From a virus: a DNA stretch of 36,236 nucleotides. Where the stretch lies: the IMG/VR virus record IMGVR_UViG_3300027721_000003, positions 1 through 36,236 of that record, one strand, 5' to 3'. Below the pieces are notes generated by a model. That model was given only the letters and a program-made list of their open reading frames with translations. It did not search any database and was not told the DNA's origin. Of the stretch, positions 15,042 to 23,418 are shown piece by piece; position 1 is the stretch's first letter; every line of letters begins with the position of its first letter. The translations under genes and the position numbers were made by a program.

Positions 15042-15278
15042 ATGGCTACATATGAACGCTTGGATTATGGCTCTGCTGATGGTTGTCAGATTGGTGGCGC
15101 TGCTGCCGACCTGATCGGCTTCTACGGCAAAGTGCCGGTTGTGCAACGTACCTTTGTTGCATCCCTGCATAACACCTCTGCAATTGCAACAAGCACAGAC
15201 TTTACCGCAGCGCATTTGGCTGTTGTGCAAGAAATCCAGAACACCCTGCGCGGTTTGGGTATCTGGGCAACTGCTTAA
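15042..15278 (+). CDS. Small virion (head-associated) protein, 78 aa
   Basis: Contains the recurring phage structural motif DLIGFYGKVPVVQRT followed by IQNTLRGLGIW. I recognise it from small proteins encoded next to coat genes and from fibre ends. It could be a decoration or head-fibre protein. Ribosome site AAAGGAA. Confidence 0.6.
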   Translation: MATYERLDYGSADGCQIGGAAADLIGFYGKVPVVQRTFVASLHNTSAIATSTDFTAAHLAVVQEIQNTLRGLGIWATA

Positions 15279-15285
15279 ACAAAGT

Positions 15286-15303
15286 CCTGGCCTTCGGGTC
15301 AGG
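15286..15303 (+). terminator. Stem-loop with UUCG tetraloop
   Basis: CCTGGCC-TTCG-GGTCAGG (one G-U pair) between the small virion gene and the glycosyltransferase gene. No T-run; a likely attenuator or RNA-processing block. Confidence 0.5.
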
Positions 15304-15320
15304 CGAATATTTGAGGGAAT

Positions 15321-16019
15321 ATGACTACTAAGAAAGTCGTGTTTTGTGTGCCGACAGTCACAAAGCCTTATCAGGTCACGCTGGATAGTATCGCGGCTTC
15401 TGTTCCGCTGATTAAGGCCGCTGGCTGGGATGATTACATCGTAAGTGAAGTTGGGTGCCCGTATATCAGTTGCGCCCGTTCAATCATGCTCAGAAAGGCG
15501 CTAGACGTTAAGGCTGATGTAATCGTCTTTATCGACCATGATCTGAGTTGGCAACCCGAAGCCATGTTGAAGCTGATTGAGACTGAGGGCGATGTGGTCG
15601 CAGGAACGTACCGATTCAAGAACGACTCCGGCGATTACATGGGAATGCCTCTCCCAGACTTGGAAGGTAATCCACGAGTCAGGGAAGATGGATGTGTGTT
15701 AATGCACAGCATACCGGCTGGATTCTTGAAGATCACCAAGAACGCGGTAAATCGTTTCATTAATGCGTACCCAGAATTGACTTATGGCGACAGGTTCGCG
15801 CCTCATGTCGATTTATTCAATCATGGCGCACACGAGAATGTTTGGTACGGCGAAGATTACGCATTCTCTCGACGCTGGATCGGTCTGGGTGGTGATATTT
15901 GGCTAATCCCGAATATTGATCTGAATCATCACACGAAAGAGAAAGAATACCCCGGCAACTATCATCAATGGCTAATGACGCAGCCAGGCGGAAGCAACGA
16001 TCCAGAAAGGAACAAATAA
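15321..16019 (+). CDS. Glycosyltransferase (GT-A fold) inside the virion module
   Basis: 232 aa. A beta-strand start KKVVFCVPTV, a DxD metal motif D72-H-D74 in VIVFIDHDLSW, the late acidic pair in YGEDYAFSRRW (178-179) and His203-His204 are typical of family-2-like GT-A enzymes that use nucleotide-sugars. It lacks a signal or membrane segment, so it is cytosolic. It lies between coat and gp4-like genes, so it may glycosylate a virion protein or a host target late in infection; the acceptor is unknown. Confidence 0.75.
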   Translation: MTTKKVVFCVPTVTKPYQVTLDSIAASVPLIKAAGWDDYIVSEVGCPYISCARSIMLRKALDVKADVIVFIDHDLSWQPEAMLKLIETEGDVVAGTYRFKNDSGDYMGMPLPDLEGNPRVREDGCVLMHSIPAGFLKITKNAVNRFINAYPELTYGDRFAPHVDLFNHGAHENVWYGEDYAFSRRWIGLGGDIWLIPNIDLNHHTKEKEYPGNYHQWLMTQPGGSNDPERNK

Positions 16020-16246
16020 TGCCAATCTTCATGACCAACAAGAACCACGGCGCAACGCACGTAAACTCATCCGAAGTTGCCGAACACGAAAAGAACGGAT
16101 GGAAGGTTGATACCTATGAGAACTGGATAGCACAGAAGAATGCGCCGGTTATTGAGGAAGCGCCAAAGGTTGAAAACTTGGAATATACCGAAGCCGTGCC
16201 TGATGTTGTCAAAGCCAAGCCAGGCCGCAAGCCAAAGGTTAAATAA
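16019..16246 (+). CDS. Small protein with basic AT-hook-like tail (75 aa)
   Basis: MPIFMTNKNHGATHVNSSEV at the start, an acidic middle and the tail KPGRKPKVK resembling an AT-hook. Overlaps both neighbours (TAATG). Function unknown. Confidence 0.62.
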   Translation: MPIFMTNKNHGATHVNSSEVAEHEKNGWKVDTYENWIAQKNAPVIEEAPKVENLEYTEAVPDVVKAKPGRKPKVK

Positions 16247-16956
16247 TGGCAACCGCCACAACGATCATCAATCGCGCAGGCAGGATGCTTGGATTAGGTG
16301 AGCCTAATGCCGCACTGAATACAGACGTTGCAGCCGACTTCCTTGTCGGGTTGAATGCCATGCTTGAAAGCTGGCAGAACGACAAGCTCCTATCCTACGA
16401 TGTGCGCGAAGATTCAGCCACGATGGTGGCCGCGCAGGAAGCTTATACCGTGGGCACTGGTGGCAGCTTCAATATTCCACGACCTACGATGATCGAAAGC
16501 CTGTTTTGTCGTGTATCTGGCATTGATTACCCGATGACTGAACTCACCCCTGAGAACTTCGCCAAAATCGCCACAAAAGAGGCAACCAGCGCAGAGATTC
16601 CAACCCATTACAAATACGATGGGGGCTACACACTGGCAACAATCACCGTATGGCCTTCACCAAGCGCGGCAAACACGATCAGGCTGCGCTCGTATCGTAT
16701 TATTGCGGCCTATGCTGCGGGAAGTGATGCAATCTCATTGCCGCCCGGTTATGAAGAGGCTATGGCCTTTAATCTGGCTGTTGCCATGCTGCCAGAATAT
16801 CCCCAAGTCGGGGCAGCTATTCAGCTCGTCATGAAACAAGCCGCAAGCTCCAAACGCCTGATAAAGCGCGTCAACTCAAAACCTATTATCGCCACTACGC
16901 CCACACTGAGCGCAATGGCTGTTGCAAGCAAATCTGACATTTACGCAGGAGATTGA
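16246..16956 (+). CDS. Head-completion / tail accessory factor (P22 gp4-like)
   Basis: 236 aa. The start ATTIINRAGRMLGL... DFLVGLNAMLESWQND and the later HYKYDGGYTLATITVWPSP and LPPGYEEAMAFNLAVAMLPE match the P22 gp4 family, which closes the portal after packaging. Longer than P22 gp4 (166 aa), as in many relatives. Confidence 0.85.
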   Translation: MATATTIINRAGRMLGLGEPNAALNTDVAADFLVGLNAMLESWQNDKLLSYDVREDSATMVAAQEAYTVGTGGSFNIPRPTMIESLFCRVSGIDYPMTELTPENFAKIATKEATSAEIPTHYKYDGGYTLATITVWPSPSAANTIRLRSYRIIAAYAAGSDAISLPPGYEEAMAFNLAVAMLPEYPQVGAAIQLVMKQAASSKRLIKRVNSKPIIATTPTLSAMAVASKSDIYAGD

Positions 16957-16957
16957 A

Positions 16958-17488
16958 ATGAAAACTATGGTCGATAGTCACAAGATGTCAGGCACAAACG
17001 CGCAACGGTTGACGATGTTGCCGGATACCGACTTTATTACCTTCTACGAAACCGACACCAACGCCGAATACCAGTGGAAGGGTAGCGAGTGGGTGTTGAC
17101 AAGCGTCGACGGCGCGGCGCGTGTCACCACTATGCCGGGTGGAGTAATTCATATCCGTGAACACATTGCACTTACCACTGGTGCCGTAACATTCGATTTT
17201 TCAGCTACACCAATAATTGCCGCAGTATTCTTTCTTGTGCCAATTGCTACCGTAACGGCTGAACATATTTCCGCCGCTATCTGTATCGACCCACCCAGCA
17301 ATGCGGTGCGGGATGCTTGGCTAACAGCAGCAACCGCGCTAACTACCGACACTCAACGCATACCGGTACTGATGACGGTGCCACCACTGGAGCTGATTTT
17401 TACAAGTGCCATTGATTACATCGGCGCGATGGTGGATGTCGGCACCACTGCCGAGTGCAAATTAATTATTGTCGGCGTGGAGGCTTAA
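16958..17488 (+). CDS. Hypothetical virion protein (176 aa)
   Basis: The start at 16958 follows AGGAGATT. The N-terminus (AQRLTMLPDTDFITFYETDT... EYQWKGSEWVLTS) is the short beta-hairpin module seen in many phage fibre and adaptor proteins. The rest is beta-rich and hydrophobic (ITLTTGAVTF-like strands). Located between gp4-like and gp10-like genes; probably tail-associated. Confidence 0.6.
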   Translation: MKTMVDSHKMSGTNAQRLTMLPDTDFITFYETDTNAEYQWKGSEWVLTSVDGAARVTTMPGGVIHIREHIALTTGAVTFDFSATPIIAAVFFLVPIATVTAEHISAAICIDPPSNAVRDAWLTAATALTTDTQRIPVLMTVPPLELIFTSAIDYIGAMVDVGTTAECKLIIVGVEA

Positions 17489-17490
17489 TC

Positions 17491-18252
17491 ATGATTATTA
17501 CACCTTATTCAGCGCAAGACGAACTTGCAAACACCGTTGCCAACTTCCCATTTCTGGCTAACTCCTATTACTGGGACGGCTCAGTAAACACTGGAATAAC
17601 CGCACTGACTGAGGTCACTGGTGGTTCAAGCTATGATCCTACTGGGACTTTAGCCACTACAACAAACGGCGTAAATATTCCAAATGCAAGCGGGGCATCA
17701 ACCACACTAGATTTGTCCAGACTGGCAAATAATGGAAACCTCCTATTATTTGTAGCGGGAAAACCGGATTTTCTGACTACTAACGCCGGGGTAGTTATTG
17801 GGGGAGCCATAGCGGCTGCGTCAGTAAACCTTTCGGTAGCGCAGAGTGATATAAACACACTGTTTACAGTGGGGGACGGTAGTGATGGAAATACGGCTAC
17901 TGTAGCCAACGAGGAATTACAAGATCAGATGTGCGCCATAATGGTATCGAATCCAACTGGCTCATCAATCTCCGCTGACTACTATCTCGTTGCGGAGGAC
18001 GGGTCAACTGTAACTACTGCGGCAATAACTCAGACCAACCCACTCGCTAATTTAGGGTTCACGAATACAGCGGCTCCTGTGACGGTATCAAAATATACAA
18101 GCGGTTCAGGGGTGCTTCGGGCATTTGGGTTGATCTCATTTGCAACCGCCCCAACTGCAACTGAGCTTAAAGGACTTCTCTCATGGATGCACTGGCAGAT
18201 CAAGACAAATGCGAAGCGTGGCCTCTATCCGGGATTCAAGGGTAAAGCCTGA
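17491..18252 (+). CDS. Hypothetical virion protein, lectin-like (253 aa)
   Basis: The ATG at 17491 has GGAGG upstream. Beta-rich, Thr/Ser/Ala-rich, with a possible concanavalin-A-like sandwich. It ends LKGLLSWMHWQIKTNAKRGLYPGFKG, which resembles the end of the next protein (ALLWTKENSLLGNKTPYPGW), so the two may be diverged duplicates. A role in surface binding is inference. Confidence 0.55.
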   Translation: MIITPYSAQDELANTVANFPFLANSYYWDGSVNTGITALTEVTGGSSYDPTGTLATTTNGVNIPNASGASTTLDLSRLANNGNLLLFVAGKPDFLTTNAGVVIGGAIAAASVNLSVAQSDINTLFTVGDGSDGNTATVANEELQDQMCAIMVSNPTGSSISADYYLVAEDGSTVTTAAITQTNPLANLGFTNTAAPVTVSKYTSGSGVLRAFGLISFATAPTATELKGLLSWMHWQIKTNAKRGLYPGFKGKA

Positions 18253-19067
18253 TGCTCAGAACAGGGGCTAGAACAATAACCCCGTATTCTGGGGTTGAAT
18301 ACGTGGCCGAAGACTACCCCGCGCTAAGGATGTTTTTTCCTTTAAGCGAGGGTAGTGGGCTATCGTTCTTAGACCATGCTGGCGGTAGAGTGTGGACACC
18401 ATCTTTGCTTTACGATGCCGATCCCACTGCCGTTCATTCAGTTGTAAATGCGGTTACATTAAAAGCCGCACGAGTTGCGGAATTCTCAGAAATTACTGGA
18501 CCTATCGTCGGAGATGCGATACCGGCACCGGGTGCCGATAAAGTAGCATTACTAATTAGCGTGTACGGGCCGAACCCAACAGCCGGAAGTTTAGATGATT
18601 ATTGGTATTTCAGATTGGGCGGCACCAATGGCGCTGATCCCGGAGATATGATATGGAATATCAACTCAAAAACTACGGGACCAGACAACGCATTTAAATC
18701 TGGCGGCGGGGCGGTTCCAGAAACAGCTCCATCCATTAACGCCATGACAAAACTAGCTACTGCTCACATTGCCTGTCAAACGGCTATATTTACAGCTCCA
18801 AGCACTATGGTAGGCAAGGTGCAGTATGACGATACTGCGTACACCGGCACGGATACTGACGCACAGGCAATGACAAATGTACAGTCTTCCATGCAAATGC
18901 AATACACAAATACAATTGATAACCAAGGCACAATGTCTCTATACGCGGTTCAGTACTGGTTGTTTGATGCGGTGCCCTCTGACCTAACTACGGCATTACT
19001 TTGGACAAAAGAAAACTCGTTGTTGGGGAATAAAACACCGTATCCCGGCTGGAGATATAAGACGTAG
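18252..19067 (+). CDS. Hypothetical virion protein with LamG/ConA-like start (271 aa)
   Basis: Residues 25-55 (YPALRMFFPLSEGSGLSFLD) look like the first strands of a LamG/concanavalin-A-like domain. One-base overlap with the preceding stop, and a shared YPG(W/F) ending with it. A strong terminator follows. Confidence 0.57.
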   Translation: MLRTGARTITPYSGVEYVAEDYPALRMFFPLSEGSGLSFLDHAGGRVWTPSLLYDADPTAVHSVVNAVTLKAARVAEFSEITGPIVGDAIPAPGADKVALLISVYGPNPTAGSLDDYWYFRLGGTNGADPGDMIWNINSKTTGPDNAFKSGGGAVPETAPSINAMTKLATAHIACQTAIFTAPSTMVGKVQYDDTAYTGTDTDAQAMTNVQSSMQMQYTNTIDNQGTMSLYAVQYWLFDAVPSDLTTALLWTKENSLLGNKTPYPGWRYKT

Positions 19068-19093
19068 TAGATAAAACACCAGACCGCCTACGA

Positions 19094-19116
19094 AGCTCAC
19101 GATGTGGGCTTTTTTT
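19094..19116 (+). terminator. Intrinsic terminator in the late operon
   Basis: AGCTCAC pairs with GTGGGCT (one G-U), loop GAT, followed by a run of T. The tail GGCTTTTTTTACGCC is also found at 7231-7244, so terminator sequences are shared. Confidence 0.7.
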
Positions 19117-19138
19117 ACGCCTATAGAAAGGTAATTGA

Positions 19139-20938
19139 GTGCCAAAAATTCGTTTACCATTCGCAGACAAGGCCAATAACCGCAGCTACCTCAACACGGC
19201 TGACTATCTGCTATTGAATGCGTATATTGAGCACAACTCAAAGGGCGCGGATATTATCAAGCGGCCTGGGTTCAAGTCTAAGCTCGCTACCTCTTCAATC
19301 GTCACTGACGGGCGCGGCTTCACTTATTCCAACAAGCACAGCCTGTACTATGCGCTGATTGGCGATGCGCTGTTCTCGATTGATTCATCCCTGGCAACGG
19401 TGACTGAAATAGCACGGAAAACACCCACGGCGGCTTCGTGGGGCGCGGGTGTGGCAACATACACCTTTGCGGCGGCGCATGGGTTTATTGCAGGCCAAAG
19501 CGTCAATGTAAGCGGTATCAGCCCGGCTGGTTATTCTGGCGTATTGACGATCCTTGCCGTAACAACTGTCACAGTACCGGATGATTCGTTCACGGTAACA
19601 ATGGCAACCCTGGGCGCTGCTACGCTGACCAATGCGCGGGTAAGCCCAATCCTGACGACAACCGGCAAAGCGTACTTTGAGCAAACCAAGAGTTCGACCA
19701 CAATCAACACCATGCTGTTGATACCAAAAACATCGACCACGGCCAGCCAGTTATTCATGATCGCGGCTTCGGGGGTGGTGACGCGGGTGACTGACGCCGA
19801 TCTGCCTGTAGACTTAATCGGCGCACCAGTCTCGATAGACGGCTATCTGTTCGTACTTAGTGCGGCAGAATCTGAGATTTACAACATGGATCTGGAAGCG
19901 CCGACTTCGATAAACTCGCTAGGCTTCGTCGCTGCGGATACTTACGCTGATACTGCCGTAACACTGGCAAAACATCACAATCAACTGGTATGTAAAAAAG
20001 AATACTCGACTGAGTTTTTCTACAACGCCAACATTGCCGCGCCTTATTCACCATTCGCAAAAATACCTCAACAAACACTGACGCTAGGGTGTGCTTCGGC
20101 GGCTTCGGTAGTCCAGACCGGGCAATCTATCATCTGGATGTCACGAAACCAGAATGGCGGCCTTGCGGTTCATATGATGACCGGCGGACAGGCTCAGAAA
20201 GTGTCTACCGTCTCGATAGACCGGATTCTGGCAAGCATGGAATCGTTTGTATTCTCGGACAAGGTGGAAAGCTGCTATTTGTCTGTTGATGGGCATGACT
20301 TCTACGTGTTGTCAGTCGACGGCGTTGTGTCTGGTACTGGTGCCGTGGTTGATTATGCTGTTGTTGACGTTGCGGTGGTAGACACCGCTGGCGCATTGAA
20401 CTCATTCAAGCGCACGATGGTTTACGACATTACTCAGAACGAGTGGTGCGAATGGTCAAGCCTGGATGAAACAACCTCGACGCAATCTTCATTCTTCGCT
20501 ACCTACTCAGTCTCAGGCCCGCATGTTACTAACGCACAGGATTTTAGTAACACGTTAGTAATGGAAAAAACCACGGGCAATATTTATGAAATGTCACCGG
20601 CTCCTCTCGGGGTGGCGTATCTGCCAACGTACAAAGACGGTTCACGAACAATCACGGTGGAATGTGTGTTTAATCCAGTAGACGGTGGAACGCGAAACCG
20701 GAAACGCTGCAATAGTCTGGAAATTCTCGGAGATACGGCCTCTTCTAGCGTTTCGGTGAGTTATTCCGATAATGACTATGCTACGTGGTCAACGGCACGA
20801 ACAATCAGCCTTGTAGACAGAGCGAGGATTCCTAATCTCGGCATGTTCCGGCGCAGGGCTTTCAAGCTCACCCATGCCGCTGATACGCCGTTGAGATTAG
20901 CTGGGATTGAACTCGATGTTGAGAGGATGGAAAGCTAA
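19139..20938 (+). CDS. Packaged-DNA stabilisation protein (P22 gp10-like)
   Basis: 599 aa. The N-terminus IRLPFADKANNRSYLNTADY and the closing FRRRAFKLTHAADTPLRLAGIELDVE match phage stabilisation proteins of the P22 gp10 family (gp10 472 aa; this one is longer, with an extra beta-rich segment around residues 110-180). It forms the lower tail tube below gp4. GTG start with GAAAGG upstream. Confidence 0.85.
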   Translation: MPKIRLPFADKANNRSYLNTADYLLLNAYIEHNSKGADIIKRPGFKSKLATSSIVTDGRGFTYSNKHSLYYALIGDALFSIDSSLATVTEIARKTPTAASWGAGVATYTFAAAHGFIAGQSVNVSGISPAGYSGVLTILAVTTVTVPDDSFTVTMATLGAATLTNARVSPILTTTGKAYFEQTKSSTTINTMLLIPKTSTTASQLFMIAASGVVTRVTDADLPVDLIGAPVSIDGYLFVLSAAESEIYNMDLEAPTSINSLGFVAADTYADTAVTLAKHHNQLVCKKEYSTEFFYNANIAAPYSPFAKIPQQTLTLGCASAASVVQTGQSIIWMSRNQNGGLAVHMMTGGQAQKVSTVSIDRILASMESFVFSDKVESCYLSVDGHDFYVLSVDGVVSGTGAVVDYAVVDVAVVDTAGALNSFKRTMVYDITQNEWCEWSSLDETTSTQSSFFATYSVSGPHVTNAQDFSNTLVMEKTTGNIYEMSPAPLGVAYLPTYKDGSRTITVECVFNPVDGGTRNRKRCNSLEILGDTASSSVSVSYSDNDYATWSTARTISLVDRARIPNLGMFRRRAFKLTHAADTPLRLAGIELDVERMES

Positions 20939-22059
20939 TGGCGCTATTCAATCTCACACCTCCACCACGGCAAGACAAAGAGCTAACTGGGTTCGTGTGG
21001 CAGGAATGGTTCAGGCAGCTTTATAGCGGCATTGCCGGAATTACCGGCACGGCGAACAAAGTACCCAAATTTTCGGCTACTAACTCACTGGTAGATTCTT
21101 CCCGTACTGATGATGGAACAACTGTAACCGATACGTTACCCGTTGTGTTCAGCGATAAAATAACCGTATCAGCATCGGTAAATAAGGCGTCAAAGTTTGG
21201 GGACACAGATTCAAGTTCGATAGCAGTAAGCGACAACGGGGATCGAGTAGCTATCCACAAGGCCACGGCTTCAAACCTGACAACTCGCGCATTGCTGGCA
21301 ATTAACGACTGGACAAGCACCACTAATAGCACACTTGGAGTCTCAGGGTTTAATAGTTTCTGCTATCACAAAGGATCTGGGAACCTGACTGCTATATCCA
21401 ATAGCGGCGGATTGTGTGGTGGTCGGATGGGGGTTCGTATCTCATCTACCGGATCAGGCACAGTCTCGTTAATGACTGGTCTGTCGATGGGTTGCGCTGC
21501 GCTTACATCAGCATCTTGTACCGTTACAGAGGTTAACCAGATACAGATTGAGGGGAGTGGTTTTGCCGGAATTACTTCAACATACTATCGTGGCATAAAT
21601 GTCAGAGCGCCTACAAGTTATGGCTCTTGTGGCGCTATGTTTGGCATTTATGTCGATTCTCATATACATGGAACAGCTAACTATGGAATATATGTAGAAC
21701 CTAACGAATTCGGAATACATGTAGTCGGCGGTGGAACGCATGGAATAACGGTAAAAGGTTATGCTGCTGGGGATGATGTGGCGTTTGGATCAGCCCATGA
21801 AGCGCATATTTATTATGATGCCACAGACTTAGTTATTAACCCCAAACTTGTTGGCGCTGGTGGGTTGAATGTAAAAGGAAGAGTCAGGACAGAGGGCTAC
21901 ACAGTGGCACAACTCGCCGCATTAACTCCCGTTATTGGTGATCGCGCCTATGTCACTAATTTGGCGGCGGCACCTGCATATTTGGCAGCAGTTGGGGCAG
22001 GCGGGGGTGCAATCGTCGCACCTGTTTTTTATAACGGTGCGGCTTGGGTTACGGGCTAA
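20938..22059 (+). CDS. Tail fibre / receptor-binding-type protein (373 aa)
   Basis: The N-terminus MALFNLTPPPRQDKELTGFV ... WQEWFRQLY is a common virion-attachment start. The Gly/Ser/Thr-rich middle has hydrophobic repeats (YRGINVRAP, GIYVDSHIHG, YGIYVEPNEF, GIHVVGGGTHG) suggestive of a beta-helix. The end YTVAQLAALTPVIGDRAYVT... APVFYNGAAWVTG is a standard phage fibre C-terminal module. TAATG overlap with gp10-like. Confidence 0.75.
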   Translation: MALFNLTPPPRQDKELTGFVWQEWFRQLYSGIAGITGTANKVPKFSATNSLVDSSRTDDGTTVTDTLPVVFSDKITVSASVNKASKFGDTDSSSIAVSDNGDRVAIHKATASNLTTRALLAINDWTSTTNSTLGVSGFNSFCYHKGSGNLTAISNSGGLCGGRMGVRISSTGSGTVSLMTGLSMGCAALTSASCTVTEVNQIQIEGSGFAGITSTYYRGINVRAPTSYGSCGAMFGIYVDSHIHGTANYGIYVEPNEFGIHVVGGGTHGITVKGYAAGDDVAFGSAHEAHIYYDATDLVINPKLVGAGGLNVKGRVRTEGYTVAQLAALTPVIGDRAYVTNLAAAPAYLAAVGAGGGAIVAPVFYNGAAWVTG

Positions 22060-22074
22060 AATCAAGGTGAAAAT

Positions 22075-23358
22075 ATGACAATACCAACAGACGTCGAACT
22101 GGTTGCATCAACTACGGTGATCAGTTCGGCATGGTGTAACGGGATTAACGACTGGGTATGGCCTGCTTACAATGCCGGAACGCTCATAACGGCTGCGGGT
22201 ACCGTAACGCTGCCTACTGGCACGGTGACACTGGCATCATTGACCGGCACAGAAACGCTGACGAACAAGACCCTGACAACGCCCGTTCTAGGCGTGGCCA
22301 CGGCAACCAGTATCAACAAAGTGGCTTTAACTGCTCCGGCAACCAGCGCAACGCTGACTATTGCAGACGGCAAGACACTGACCTCAAGCAACACCGTTAC
22401 ACTGACCGCAACGGACGGTTCTACGCTTGCCATTGGCACAGGTGGAACACTTGGAACGGCGGCATACACAGCGGCTACAGCCTACGCTCAGTTGGCAGGC
22501 GGCAATAGTTGGTCTGGTACGCAAACTGGATTGGCTGCGGCTACGTGTGTTGGTTTGGCTGGCTCTGCCACTGCTGCACTAGGCATCAAAACATCAACCA
22601 ATACAGTTTCAGTCTCGGCGGCTGCGGCTCCCACAACGGGGCAAATTCTCATTGCCACAGCCGCAGACACGGCGACATGGCAAACGCCAACCACTTATGG
22701 TGATGCGCTGGTTGCCAACCCTTTGAGTCAGTTTGCGGCAACCACATCGCTACAGCTAAAAAATACCATCTCCGATGAAACTGGCAGCGGTGCGCTGGTA
22801 TTCGCCACTAGTCCGACTCTGGTAACGCCAAACATAGGCGCGGCGACTGCTACAAGTATAACCGGCATGTCTACACCTCTAACCGTGGCACAGGGCGGCA
22901 CAGGTGCGGCAATCCATACGTCTGCCTCAGTGTTAATCGGTGCCGGTACTGGCGCTGTTACAAGCGTGGCACCTGGTACAAGCGGGAATGTTTTGACGAG
23001 TAACGGGAGTGCATGGACTAGTGCAGCGCCTTCTAGCGGGTCTCCATATGTTGTAGCCAAGGCAATTGTAGCCAATACCACGGTATCTAATGCTCACTCA
23101 CTTGGGGCTATTCCCTCAAGTTTTCAGGTAACACTACGATGTATTACTACAGAACATGGCTACGCCGCTGGGGATGAGGTTGGCGGGATTAACGACGACG
23201 GAACGCGCCGAGGTAGCTTGACCGGATTTGTGAACGCAACAACAATCGGAGCGAGTATTGCAGCCAATTTGTATATTCAAAACAGGGCCGTCACTATTGG
23301 TACATTGGTTAATATCACCCCTGCAAAATGGGAAGTTGTGCTAAGGGCGTGGCTGTAA
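22075..23358 (+). CDS. Repetitive tail fibre protein (427 aa)
   Basis: Thr/Ala/Ser-rich, with strand-turn repeats (TLTNKTLTTPVLG, ATATSINKVAL) and PGTSGNVLTSNGSAWTS, a motif shared by many phage fibres. The C-terminal 100 residues (IPSSFQVTLRCITTEHGYAA to VVLRAWL) form a compact tip. The N-terminus MTIPTDVELVASTTVISS probably docks to the tail. Confidence 0.75.
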   Translation: MTIPTDVELVASTTVISSAWCNGINDWVWPAYNAGTLITAAGTVTLPTGTVTLASLTGTETLTNKTLTTPVLGVATATSINKVALTAPATSATLTIADGKTLTSSNTVTLTATDGSTLAIGTGGTLGTAAYTAATAYAQLAGGNSWSGTQTGLAAATCVGLAGSATAALGIKTSTNTVSVSAAAAPTTGQILIATAADTATWQTPTTYGDALVANPLSQFAATTSLQLKNTISDETGSGALVFATSPTLVTPNIGAATATSITGMSTPLTVAQGGTGAAIHTSASVLIGAGTGAVTSVAPGTSGNVLTSNGSAWTSAAPSSGSPYVVAKAIVANTTVSNAHSLGAIPSSFQVTLRCITTEHGYAAGDEVGGINDDGTRRGSLTGFVNATTIGASIAANLYIQNRAVTIGTLVNITPAKWEVVLRAWL

Positions 23359-23418
23359 TGGCCTACTGGGATGGAATGAGCCGCAACCTGTGAAAACTTA
23401 TAACCAAGGGAATAAATA

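Noticed and set aside
22158-22703. Plus-strand ORFs in a second frame across the fibre gene
   Set aside because: They are byproducts of the Thr/Ala-rich repetitive fibre codons.
23358-23393. 11-codon ORF (MAYWDGMSRNL) overlapping the fibre stop
   Set aside because: Too short, with no ribosome site of its own.
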